Positions 1 through 5,062 are shown, counted from the stretch's first letter. The stretch: 5,062 nt of DNA from Nanobdellota archaeon (GCA_018825865.1 JAHKAF010000025.1:1-5062), one strand, 5' to 3'. Notes: generated by a model from the sequence alone, not told the origin. Program-made: numbers and translations.

Positions 1-126
1 CAAAGGATAAATCTGGCTTGGAGTTGTTGAGAAAAACAAATAAATCAGGGCACCTATTACAAATATTGCTTCAGCTATAATTATCTTTTTTCTCAGGCTC
101 ATTTTTTTAGTTTTCATTGTTTTCAT
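1..126 (-). CDS. N-terminal part of a membrane-anchored or secreted protein (cut by window edge)
   Basis: Reading leftward from the ATG at 126-124 gives 42 uninterrupted codons to base 1, so only the N-terminus is visible. It has a very basic start (MKTMKTKKMSLRKK) followed by a hydrophobic stretch at about residues 15-32 and then a polar segment (STTPSQ). This is the layout of a signal peptide or N-terminal anchor, so the unseen part is probably outside the membrane. Two further in-frame ATGs (117-115 and 102-100) are possible starts; I prefer 126 because an AAGG sits four bases upstream. Only 11 bases separate this start from the stop of the upstream secreted-protein gene, so the two are probably cotranscribed. 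There is no type IV pilin-like processing site. The family cannot be named from 42 residues. Confidence 0.6.
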   Translation of the reverse strand, partial: MKTMKTKKMSLRKKIIIAEAIFVIGALIYLFFSTTPSQIYPL

Positions 127-130
127 TTTT

Positions 131-134
131 CCTT
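131..134 (-). promoter_or_regulatory. Weak Shine-Dalgarno-like site before the partial gene
   Basis: On the minus strand AAGG is followed by four A residues and then ATG. It is a partial match to the AAGGAGGTGA sequence complementary to the 16S rRNA 3' end, and the spacing is a little short. It lies in the 11-base gap after the preceding gene's TAA, where translation of an internal operon cistron would need such a site. It also favours the start at 126 over the two in-frame ATGs downstream. Confidence 0.35.
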
Positions 135-137
135 ATT

Positions 138-1421
138 TTATTCTCCTAAACTCGCTGTGAAATAAACTGTTGATGATTTATCTCCGGCTCCTTCAGCAGC
201 AGGAGCTGTGACTAACAAATCAATTTCAGCGCTGTCTGTTGCATCACTCCAGTTAAATTCTGCAATAGCTAATTGAGTGGTATTTGGAACTTGTGTCCAG
301 ATGGTGTTGGATTGTAGCCAGTTAAAGCTACCTTCTTCTCCTGATTTATTATCAATCTTATATTTGAAATAATCAGAAGGGTTGGCTACACTCGTCCACA
401 AATTACTGGCATTTATACTTACATTTGTGAAGCAATTTCCATCGTTCTGTATGAGGAACGGCAAAGGACTATCATCAGTGGTATTACTGGTTTCTTCTGC
501 ATTCAAAGCTCCAAAAGCAATTGTGTTGTTTAGCAAGGTTATATCTACTTCTGCTTGAATTTCTATTTTTCTCGGAGTTGCCCACGGACCATCCCCAAAC
601 CCATCATTTGCCCTAACAGTCCAGTTGTAATAAAAATTATTGTCTTTCAGATATTGTAAATAATTTGTTAATGTTTTATTTAGTTCACTTATCCCAGAAT
701 ATAATCTGTTGCCCACTGAACACCCAGGATAACATGTTATATTCAAATCATAAGTCAGGTTATCTCCGTCTTCATCAGTTCCTTCATTCCATCTAAACTC
801 AGGAGTTCTGTTAGTAGTTATATTTCCATCTTCTGGGGATAATAGAGTTACTATTGGAAGAGTGTTCCCGATTATTAAATTACTTGAATTCCCCCAACTT
901 GAATAACTAATTCCATCATAAAGCCTTAAACTACAAATCCAATTCTGACCTTTTGTTGTATTTCCTGAATCAAGAATAGCACTAAATAACGTATTATTTG
1001 AATAGCTATTATTATAATCAAGTGTTAAATTCACCCCGCCATTTTTGTACCATCTAACTGTTACATTCATCGCATCTCCATTAGCATCTGATATTGTTGC
1101 TGAGCAGTTTAAGTCGGAATAGGTTTGATTAGTTCCATCAACACTCACTAAGTTTGGTGAGGGGGTGTTTGGCGCGGTGTTCCCTTCTCCGGCAGCATAA
1201 AAAAAACCAAAAAATGCTTTATATAAACTTGAAGTAATATTCCCGGTTATACTTCCTAAAACAAAATCTGTCTTATAATTATCAGAAGTTGTATTAGTTC
1301 CCCCTCCTGAAATAACATAAGAAGTAATATTATAATTAGAACTACTAATCTGTGCAGAAACTAAAGTCAACCCGCACAACAATATAATTATAACCAGCAA
1401 AAATCCCTCTTCTTTGTTCAT
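138..1421 (-). CDS. Secreted, sequon-rich surface protein with Ig/Fn3-like modules, 427 residues
   Basis: Residues 1-23 form a signal peptide (charged MNKEE, a hydrophobic core, then VSA with likely cleavage before Q24). Residues about 26-76 form a Gly/Ser/Tyr module (SSSNYNITSYVISGGGTN, then Y-K and FGFFY) that resembles modules I recall in bacterial and archaeal surface proteins. Residues about 83-187 look like an Ig/Fn3-type domain, with C106 and C163 placed as a possible core disulfide and an RWYKNG strand. A second such domain covers about 190-288 (SPEDG, FRWNEGTDEDGD, YNWTVRANDG), with a small CYPGC loop. Residues about 290-427 are another beta-rich unit (PFLIQNDGNCFTNVSINAS) ending FTASLGE with no C-terminal anchor. 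I count about 24 N-X-S/T sequons, which suggests heavy N-glycosylation. A TTG directly precedes the ATG at 1421; the ATG is preferred because of the promoter spacing. A structural or adhesive surface role is inferred; no enzyme motif is visible. Confidence 0.8.
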   Translation of the reverse strand: MNKEEGFLLVIIILLCGLTLVSAQISSSNYNITSYVISGGGTNTTSDNYKTDFVLGSITGNITSSLYKAFFGFFYAAGEGNTAPNTPSPNLVSVDGTNQTYSDLNCSATISDANGDAMNVTVRWYKNGGVNLTLDYNNSYSNNTLFSAILDSGNTTKGQNWICSLRLYDGISYSSWGNSSNLIIGNTLPIVTLLSPEDGNITTNRTPEFRWNEGTDEDGDNLTYDLNITCYPGCSVGNRLYSGISELNKTLTNYLQYLKDNNFYYNWTVRANDGFGDGPWATPRKIEIQAEVDITLLNNTIAFGALNAEETSNTTDDSPLPFLIQNDGNCFTNVSINASNLWTSVANPSDYFKYKIDNKSGEEGSFNWLQSNTIWTQVPNTTQLAIAEFNWSDATDSAEIDLLVTAPAAEGAGDKSSTVYFTASLGE

Positions 1422-1442
1422 CAACTATTTAATCTAAACCTG

Positions 1443-1450
1443 TTTATAAA
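1443..1450 (-). promoter_or_regulatory. TATA-like box of the 427-residue surface-protein gene
   Basis: The minus strand reads TTTATAAA, centred about 25 bases upstream of the ATG at 1421. That is the usual TATA-to-start spacing of archaeal promoters, so transcription would begin at or very near the start codon and give a leaderless mRNA. No Shine-Dalgarno site lies between them, which fits. The upstream side has only a weak purine-rich BRE candidate. This site also argues that the gene has its own promoter after the long gap. Confidence 0.5.
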
Positions 1451-1489
1451 ATTTGTGAAGATGTTAAGTCAACTTTCTAACCTATCACA

Positions 1490-1514
1490 TTAGCTCACGC
1501 CTGTTCGTGATTAA
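1490..1514. repeat. Imperfect inverted repeat upstream of the 427-residue gene
   Basis: TCACG (1495-1499) pairs with CGTGA (1506-1510) around a six-base loop. An outer TTA/TAA pair (1490-1492 with 1512-1514) extends it across a small asymmetric internal loop. It lies about 40 bases upstream of the TATA-like box, where it could be an operator or the 3' structure of an upstream transcript. No T-run follows it, so an intrinsic terminator is not well supported. Confidence 0.4.
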
Positions 1515-1637
1515 TGGTTCAAAAATCAGTTATCCAGATTTCTCCACCCAAAAAATTTACTAACATCTAAAGGGAAAATTTATCATGACCACTTTTCAAA
1601 ATTTTGTCTTGGTGAAACCTGACAAATTTAATTAATT

Positions 1638-1654
1638 CACGAGTGAAACTCGTG
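1638..1654. repeat. Perfect 7-bp-stem hairpin (CACGAGT-GAA-ACTCGTG)
   Basis: The two seven-base arms (1638-1644 and 1648-1654) are exact reverse complements around a three-base loop. It stands out because four of the seven stem pairs are G-C in a strongly A/T-rich gap. It lies about 90 bases beyond the stop of the 85-residue gene, so it could end or stabilise that transcript. On the minus strand it is followed by A/T-rich sequence without a long U-tract. It could instead be a protein-binding palindrome. Confidence 0.55.
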
Positions 1655-1745
1655 CTATTTATTTTACTCGCGCAGATACTGAAGTATAGAATAATTACTA
1701 AAAGATTTAAGTTTGCCTTCTCAAACCAACTAAAACTTACAGAAC

Positions 1746-2003
1746 TTATTGGGCCTGCAAACATTCAACTGCAATTATATTAATTGTTTGGTTGTTGTAA
1801 ATTATCGGAATCTGCTGACATGATTGCGACTGTTGGAATAACTGAGTTATTGCCTGCTCATACCCATACTGTGCTCCTGTCTGAAAAGTTGACAAATCGC
1901 TTTGCTGTTTCCAAGTAGCATATTTGTCATAGGCAATATAACCTCCAGCCAAAACTAACAGAATTAACAACACCGTCACAACAATATTTATTTTTTTCTC
2001 CAT
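1746..2003 (-). CDS. Small membrane-anchored protein, 85 residues, with two cysteines
   Basis: A short basic start (MEKK) leads into a hydrophobic segment at about residues 6-25, then a polar domain of some 60 residues. The short basic N-terminus suggests an N-in anchor with the rest outside. The outer part starts with a Tyr/Lys-rich juxtamembrane piece (YDKYATWKQQ), continues with a helical, Gln-rich region (TFQTGAQYGYEQAITQLFQQ), and ends in a short beta-like piece with NNQTINIIAVECLQ. C62 and C81 bracket this last piece and could form a disulfide. From memory, small proteins with this layout (anchor, GAQYGYEQAI-like helix, two Cys, NQTINI) recur in Woesearchaeota and Pacearchaeota as conserved hypotheticals; I cannot assign a function. 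The ATG at 2003 is supported by the TATA-like box about 38 bases upstream. Gaps of 88 and 324 bases on either side suggest a separate transcript. Confidence 0.75.
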   Translation of the reverse strand: MEKKINIVVTVLLILLVLAGGYIAYDKYATWKQQSDLSTFQTGAQYGYEQAITQLFQQSQSCQQIPIIYNNQTINIIAVECLQAQ

Positions 2004-2037
2004 CTTCTCTTTTTAATACATAAACATATTTTTTGAG

Positions 2038-2045
2038 TTTAAATA
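2038..2045 (-). promoter_or_regulatory. TATA-like box of the 85-residue gene
   Basis: The minus strand reads TATTTAAA, centred about 38 bases upstream of the ATG at 2003. With the usual archaeal spacing, transcription would begin near 2015 and leave a leader of roughly 12 bases, which contains the purine-rich AGAGAAG just before the ATG. The match is moderate, and in such A/T-rich DNA similar strings arise by chance. Confidence 0.38.
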
Positions 2046-2091
2046 GTTTACTCTCTGCCTCACTTAGTTAATTTTTTAGATAAGTTTAAAA

Positions 2092-3558
2092 TTAGAAAAT
2101 TTTGATTTCTTTTGTGATATTGACAATTTCTTCCGAAGCTGTTTCATCTTGTGAAAATCTGTATGCCAAATTCTTAAGCCAATTTATCCTGTCTTTTTCT
2201 ATTTGAGAATTGACTTTTTCATTTATCTCCCCCGGATAATCATACGAATATTCAATCCATAAATCGCCAAGTTCATATCTTATAATTAATCTTTCATTAA
2301 ACACTTCTGCCTTTGTCATTTTCATAGAAACATTTCCAAACTTATTAACAAGCACCTCTTTTTCTTTGTCACTCAAAACATCTGGCAAAATTTCTATCAT
2401 TGTTTCATTTGCAATTGTCTCGTTCAAATCAATACTTTGATTTGGAGAAATGGGAATCTCTGATTCACTTTCATTAGTAATTGTTACATCCTCTTCAACA
2501 ATTTCTGTGATATTTTCTTTAACCTTTTCCTTGGGTTTTTCAGCAGAAATTGTATCGCTCACAGAAATAATCTCTAAGTCATCATAAACCAAACTAATAA
2601 TTAATTCCCCTTCCTGAGCAGTCAAACCCAATTGAGACAAATCAATAGAAAATTCAAGCGTCTCATCATCCAGATAATCGCCCCCAAACCCAAGTTCTGT
2701 TTCATAATAATCAGTAGAAACAATAAGCTCGCTTCCTTCAATGCTGACCCCAATGTCCTGGGAAGACGAAATAATCTCTGCTTTTTTTTGTTCTTTCCCT
2801 AAATTATAAACAAATGGCTTATCCTTTGAAACCTTTCCTTCAATTTCAGTTTCAATCTTCATAGAAGCTCTTCCAGTCAACCCTAAAAAGGAATTAGAAA
2901 TTCCTCTAAAAAATCTTGTTATGACATTGCCTGTAACAGGGGCGGTTTCTTCTTCTGTTTCAATCTCCACAATTTCCTTTACTTCTTCAGCTTCTTTTGG
3001 TTCCTCTTTTTGTTCAGTAGGTTTCTCCTCTTGCTTAACCTCTTTGCCCCTTAATTCAGTATCTTTGGGGCTTGTGCCCTCTGGGTATACACCGAGCGGT
3101 GCCTTTTCTGTTTTTTTAGTTTCAGAAAAGATATTTAATTTAAAAGAAACATCAGGATAGATTTCTTTCTTACCTGCTCTCCCATAACCTTCCCCAGACC
3201 CTGTAAGAGATTTTCCTTCAACATAAAAATTTCCTTCAATAACATTATTTGAGATAACCTCATTTAACTCATACTCTTTTTCCACTCCGGCATTTTTAAT
3301 TATAATTTTTGATGAAGATGGAATTAATTCTCCCTCTTTCAAGGAAAGTTTTAAATTCCCTTCCAAGGGCTGCCCTTCCTGAGAAGTTACTTCCAGATTC
3401 AATATAGACTTACCAGAAATCTTATTAAAAAAATTAAAACCATAATAAGAAAAGAACAATAAGAAAAGAACAATAAGAAAAATTAAAAAAAACTTTCTAT
3501 AATCAAAAGATTTCTTTTGATTTAATTTATGAATTTTGCCCCTCTTATTATGCTTCAT
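2092..3558 (-). CDS. Membrane-anchored extracellular protein with Lys/Glu-rich linker, 488 residues
   Basis: A basic cytoplasmic tail (residues 1-22) precedes one hydrophobic anchor (about 23-40, nearly all Phe, Leu, Ile). The rest is predicted to be outside. Residues about 50-145 are beta-rich (LNLEVTSQEGQPLEGNLKLSL). Residues about 147-207 are a low-complexity Lys/Glu/Pro linker. Residues 208-230 form a short amphipathic segment flanked by VTG and LTG (VTGNVITRFFRGI, FLGLTGR). Residues about 231-335 are a second beta domain, then comes an acidic, sequon-containing spacer (about 340-390) and a charged C-terminal alpha/beta domain (about 392-470). I recall related architecture in DPANN surface proteins but no named family and no catalytic motif. 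It starts 25 bases after the 222-residue gene, probably in the same operon. A 14-base tandem repeat encodes part of the anchor. A surface stalk or scaffold role is inferred only. Confidence 0.75.
   Translation of the reverse strand: MKHNKRGKIHKLNQKKSFDYRKFFLIFLIVLFLLFFSYYGFNFFNKISGKSILNLEVTSQEGQPLEGNLKLSLKEGELIPSSSKIIIKNAGVEKEYELNEVISNNVIEGNFYVEGKSLTGSGEGYGRAGKKEIYPDVSFKLNIFSETKKTEKAPLGVYPEGTSPKDTELRGKEVKQEEKPTEQKEEPKEAEEVKEIVEIETEEETAPVTGNVITRFFRGISNSFLGLTGRASMKIETEIEGKVSKDKPFVYNLGKEQKKAEIISSSQDIGVSIEGSELIVSTDYYETELGFGGDYLDDETLEFSIDLSQLGLTAQEGELIISLVYDDLEIISVSDTISAEKPKEKVKENITEIVEEDVTITNESESEIPISPNQSIDLNETIANETMIEILPDVLSDKEKEVLVNKFGNVSMKMTKAEVFNERLIIRYELGDLWIEYSYDYPGEINEKVNSQIEKDRINWLKNLAYRFSQDETASEEIVNITKEIKIF
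3444..3481 (-). repeat. 14-base tandem repeat (2.7 copies) inside the anchor-coding region
   Basis: On the plus strand the unit AATAAGAAAAGAAC occurs at 3444-3457 and 3458-3471, with a ten-base partial third copy at 3472-3481; all copies are identical. It encodes about residues 26-38 of the 488-residue protein, within the membrane anchor. As 14 is not a multiple of three, successive copies are read in different frames, yet each frame gives hydrophobic residues (Leu, Phe, Val, Ile, then Ser, Tyr). Gain or loss of one unit would shift the frame. Confidence 0.85.
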
Positions 3559-3563
3559 TTTTT

Positions 3564-3600
3564 ATCTGTGGTAATTTAATTATTTAATCTGTGGTAATTT
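3564..3600 (-). repeat. 14-base direct repeat at the 222/488-residue gene junction
   Basis: The plus-strand string ATCTGTGGTAATTT occurs at 3564-3577 and again, identical, at 3587-3600, a period of 23 bases. One copy encodes the last residues of the 222-residue protein (ITTD) next to its TAA; the other fills most of the 25-base gap before the next ATG. Three further T residues also match on one side after a single mismatch. The pattern fits a local tandem duplication of the gene's 3' end, or a paired regulatory site. Confidence 0.8.
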
Positions 3601-4252
3601 CAACTATAGTAATTATATCTTTCAACATAACTTTTCCCTGTATTTTTACCTGAACCGAAATTGTATCTCCTGGTTCAAATATTACTATATCTTTTGATTG
3701 AACATCATAGTCTTTTTTTATTCCTTCTGAAGAAGCATCAATAGTATTCCCAAACCTTACTAATTCCCCATTTTTATAGATAATTATATCTATATAGCCC
3801 TCGTCATTTTTAACAATCTCTAAATTAGTTGAAATAGAAGTAATACTTCCCTTTCTCATCATGACATAACCTTTTTCTAAACTTCCTCCAATACCACTTG
3901 CAGTATTTAAAAAACTTGAATTACCTATCTTCCCGTTGAATCCGAAGCTCAATAATGCCCTCGCATCACATGCAGTGGGCACATCTTTTTGAAATTCTTT
4001 ATCTGAAGAAGTAATCACAAAAAGCGGCTTAGCACCATAATCAACTTCATAAATAACTATGTTAGTATTATCCATTTTTTCTATGTTTATTTCTTCAGGC
4101 AAATCCCCAAAATCAACTTCTGTTATATTTTTAACTTCAATTCCTTTTTCTTTCATGAAATTTTTAACTTCTTCTTTAGTATCTGAATCAGCAAATACCC
4201 CAACTGTCAAAACAAGCATCGCAATTACAAAATACATAATTATCTTTTTCAT
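3584..4252 (-). CDS. Secreted protein with probable beta-sandwich C-terminal domain, 222 residues
   Basis: Residues 1-21 are a signal peptide (MKKII, hydrophobic core, GVFA before DSD), with no lipobox cysteine. Residues about 25-92 form a small alpha/beta region (EEVKNFMKEKGIEVKN, IVIYEVDYGAKPLFVI). Residues about 97-220 are beta-rich: a short conserved-looking block (LSFGFNGKIGNSSFLNTA), then GYVMMRKGSITSIS, IDIIIYKNGE, DYDVQSKDIVIFEPGDTISV and a final strand pair. The order 'smooth out with a KNGE hairpin, then FEPGDTISV' resembles jelly-roll domains of the C1q/TNF-like or phage-tail type, an inference from pattern only. C95 is the only cysteine, so there is no internal disulfide. The protein has no second membrane segment. 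It probably heads an operon with the 488-residue anchor protein 25 bases downstream, which could be its partner. Function unknown. Confidence 0.75.
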   Translation of the reverse strand: MKKIIMYFVIAMLVLTVGVFADSDTKEEVKNFMKEKGIEVKNITEVDFGDLPEEINIEKMDNTNIVIYEVDYGAKPLFVITSSDKEFQKDVPTACDARALLSFGFNGKIGNSSFLNTASGIGGSLEKGYVMMRKGSITSISTNLEIVKNDEGYIDIIIYKNGELVRFGNTIDASSEGIKKDYDVQSKDIVIFEPGDTISVQVKIQGKVMLKDIITIVEITTD

Positions 4253-4328
4253 TTTCTTTGGTTTTTCTTGGTCATATTACTTCTTTTTTACTTAAAGCGA
4301 GGAATCATTTATTATTTTTGACCCTCAT
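4249..4328 (-). other. Candidate leader with three micro-frames before the 222-residue gene
   Basis: If transcription starts at the predicted site near 4328, the leader contains three short frames on the minus strand: MRVKNNK (ATG 4328, TGA 4307-4305), MIPRFK (ATG 4308, TAA 4290-4288) and MTKKNQRK (ATG 4275, TGA 4251-4249). The first overlaps the second, and the third overlaps the gene's own ATG, both as ATGA. Such overlaps can couple translation, but short frames are common by chance in A/T-rich DNA. An alternative TATA-like string at about 4289-4296 would start transcription after all three ATGs and make them irrelevant. Confidence 0.2.
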
Positions 4329-4349
4329 AAAAAGATAAAAGAATAATTC

Positions 4350-4364
4350 TTTAAATATCTTTCT
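4350..4364 (-). promoter_or_regulatory. BRE/TATA-like promoter upstream of the 222-residue gene
   Basis: The minus strand reads a purine-rich AGAAAG (4364-4359) directly followed by ATATTTAAA (4358-4350), the layout of an archaeal BRE plus TATA box. Spacing of about 26 bases from the TATA centre puts the start near 4328, giving a leader of roughly 75 bases before the ATG at 4252. This is the best promoter match I see in the 182-base gap, though a weaker TTTAAGTA at 4296-4289 would give a shorter leader. Confidence 0.42.
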
Positions 4365-4395
4365 TTAAACAATTTACCTGCAAATCTCAGCCATA

Positions 4396-4440
4396 GGGTG
4401 GTCGAGGCAGATGAGTTTTTTTTAACTCGTAGTTTCACCC
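4396..4440. repeat. Two-part inverted repeat at the 3' end of the TPR gene
   Basis: GGGTG (4396-4400) pairs with CACCC (4436-4440), and inside it ATGAGTT (4411-4417) pairs with AACTCGT (4424-4430) with one T-G position around six T residues. The outer arm overlaps the TPR gene's stop codon (4437-4435). In minus-strand RNA the fold would be slightly weaker (an A-C mismatch in place of the U-G pair) and no U-run follows, so a role as a transcript end is possible but unproven. Confidence 0.35.
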
Positions 4441-5058
4441 CAACCTTTCAAGATTGCTTCTCGCTAATTCAAAGTCAGGGTCAAATGCCAATGCTTTTTG
4501 ATAGTTCTCAATTGCTAAATTATAATCGCCCTTGTTTTCATATACCACACCAAGGTCGTTGTAAGTTAATGCCATTTCCTGAATTTCTAATGATTTTTTA
4601 AAGGCAATTTCTGCCTTATCCCATTTGCTTGTTTCAATATACACTGTTCCAAGCAATGCATATACTGAAGCAGATTCTCCTGCAATCAATAACAAGTTTT
4701 CTTCTGCTTTATTGTATTCTTTTAGATTAATATACGCTCTGCCCAAGTCAAAAAAGTTTTCCACATCATTTTCATCTGCAACGATACCCTTTTGAAATGT
4801 GTTTATTGCTTCAATGTTCTCGCCCAAATATTCCTGAAGATTTCCCAATGCATTATAAACAATTGAATTTGATTTTAACCTAATCGATTTTTCATAAGAA
4901 ACCTTTGCATTTTCAAAATACCCTTGATTTTCATATGCTTTCCCAAGAAAATAATAGTGTTCTGCTTTATTGTTGTATGCAGTATATAATAAACTTAATA
5001 TTACTAACAACACTATTCCAGATATTATTAGGTGTTTTTTGTTTTTTATTATTTTCAT
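4435..5058 (-). CDS. Membrane-anchored TPR-repeat protein, 207 residues
   Basis: A basic start (MKIIKNKKH) precedes a single hydrophobic anchor (about residues 9-27). Five tandem tetratricopeptide repeats follow: residues about 32-65, 66-99, 100-130, 131-162 and 163-196, then a short capping helix (FELARSNLERLG). Typical TPR positions are visible: LGKAYENQGYFENAKVSYEK, LGNLQEYLGENIEAI, LGRAYINLKEYNKAEE, LGTVYIETSKWDKAEIAFKK and LGVVYENKGDYNLAIENYQK, with a Pro near the end of the last (FDPD). Repeats 3 and 4 are 2-3 residues short. TPR arrays are protein-binding scaffolds with no catalytic activity, so this one probably holds a partner at the membrane. The short basic N-terminus suggests an outward-facing TPR domain, but the side is not certain. 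The ATG at 5058 lies four bases from the window edge, so its promoter or upstream gene is not visible. Confidence 0.88.
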   Translation of the reverse strand: MKIIKNKKHLIISGIVLLVILSLLYTAYNNKAEHYYFLGKAYENQGYFENAKVSYEKSIRLKSNSIVYNALGNLQEYLGENIEAINTFQKGIVADENDVENFFDLGRAYINLKEYNKAEENLLLIAGESASVYALLGTVYIETSKWDKAEIAFKKSLEIQEMALTYNDLGVVYENKGDYNLAIENYQKALAFDPDFELARSNLERLG

Positions 5059-5062
5059 TTTA

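Larger units (their letters stand above)
1422..1745. other. 324-base intergenic stretch with several inverted repeats, no convincing gene
   Basis: No convincing gene lies between the 85- and 427-residue genes. A minus-strand frame from 1764 to 1567 exists but overlaps the end of the 85-residue gene and looks like chance. Plus-strand frames are broken: one from the ATG at 1585 stops after 16 codons. The stretch holds a perfect hairpin (1638-1654), a second hairpin (1490-1514), the palindromes CAAAATTTTG (1597-1606) and TTAATTAA (1628-1635), and the TATA-like box at 1443-1450. There is no tRNA or other recognisable RNA fold. It is unusually long for this gene-dense window, and could hold the 3' end of the upstream transcript, a small RNA or an operator. 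Confidence 0.6.

Noticed and set aside
1585..1690. Plus-strand fragments (a 16-codon frame from the ATG at 1585, then a further open stretch in the same frame)
   Set aside because: Stop codons after 16 and again after 17 more codons, with no homology I recognise, so I do not call a pseudogene.
1567..1764. Minus-strand frame of 65 codons (MFAGPISS...)
   Set aside because: It starts inside the 85-residue gene, has no promoter or ribosome-binding site of its own, shows no domain, and runs through the hairpin-rich gap. It looks like chance.
2921..3160. Plus-strand frame of 79 codons, Ser-rich
   Set aside because: It lies antisense to the Lys/Glu-rich linker of the 488-residue gene; the Ser/Phe-rich composition is the reverse-complement shadow of that coding sequence.
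4059..4295. Plus-strand frame of 78 codons
   Set aside because: It overlaps the N-terminus of the 222-residue gene antisense; its hydrophobic composition reflects the complement of Lys/Glu codons.
4391..4440. tRNA-like string (GGGTGGTCGAGG ... TTTCACCCC)
   Set aside because: The D-arm-like piece and a paired end are suggestive, but there is no seven-pair acceptor stem, no TTC-containing T-arm and no anticodon arm of correct length. It also overlaps the TPR gene's end.
4398..4601. Plus-strand frame of 67 codons
   Set aside because: It lies mostly antisense to the TPR gene, whose repeats make the minus-strand coding certain. No supporting start signal.

Overview
The window looks like AT-rich chromosomal DNA from a DPANN archaeon, most likely of the Woesearchaeota/Pacearchaeota type. 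I infer this from the protein style, recalled without a database search: short secreted or membrane-anchored proteins rich in Asn, Ser and Thr, dense N-glycosylation sequons, Ig/Fn3-like modules, and a Lys/Glu-rich linker followed by a 'TG'-flanked segment. The intergenic DNA fits archaeal promoters, with A/T-only TATA-like boxes about 26 bases upstream of start codons and few good Shine-Dalgarno sites. I see no rRNA, tRNA, CRISPR array, transposase, replication gene or metabolic enzyme.

All genes lie on the minus strand, so transcription runs from high to low coordinates. In that order: a membrane-anchored TPR protein (5058-4435); a 182-base gap with a candidate promoter and a leader carrying very short open frames; a 222-residue secreted protein with a probable beta-sandwich C-terminus (4252-3584); a 488-residue membrane-anchored extracellular protein (3558-2092) only 25 bases further on and probably cotranscribed; an 88-base gap with its own TATA-like box; an 85-residue membrane-anchored small protein (2003-1746); a 324-base gene-free stretch (1422-1745) with inverted repeats and a TATA-like box at its end; a 427-residue secreted glycoprotein-like protein with Ig/Fn3-like modules (1421-138); and, 11 bases further, the first 42 codons of another membrane-anchored protein that leaves the window at base 1.

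The unifying feature is location: all six proteins begin with a basic patch plus a hydrophobic signal or anchor, and none shows a catalytic domain I recognise. The window is best read as a cell-surface or envelope cluster. Attachment, host contact or envelope scaffolding are reasonable hypotheses, but nothing in the sequence proves a specific role. The most unusual small-scale features are a 14-base tandem repeat inside the membrane anchor of the 488-residue protein, a 23-base-period duplication at the junction of the 222- and 488-residue genes, a chain of micro-frames ahead of the 222-residue gene, and the palindrome-rich gap between the 85- and 427-residue genes.
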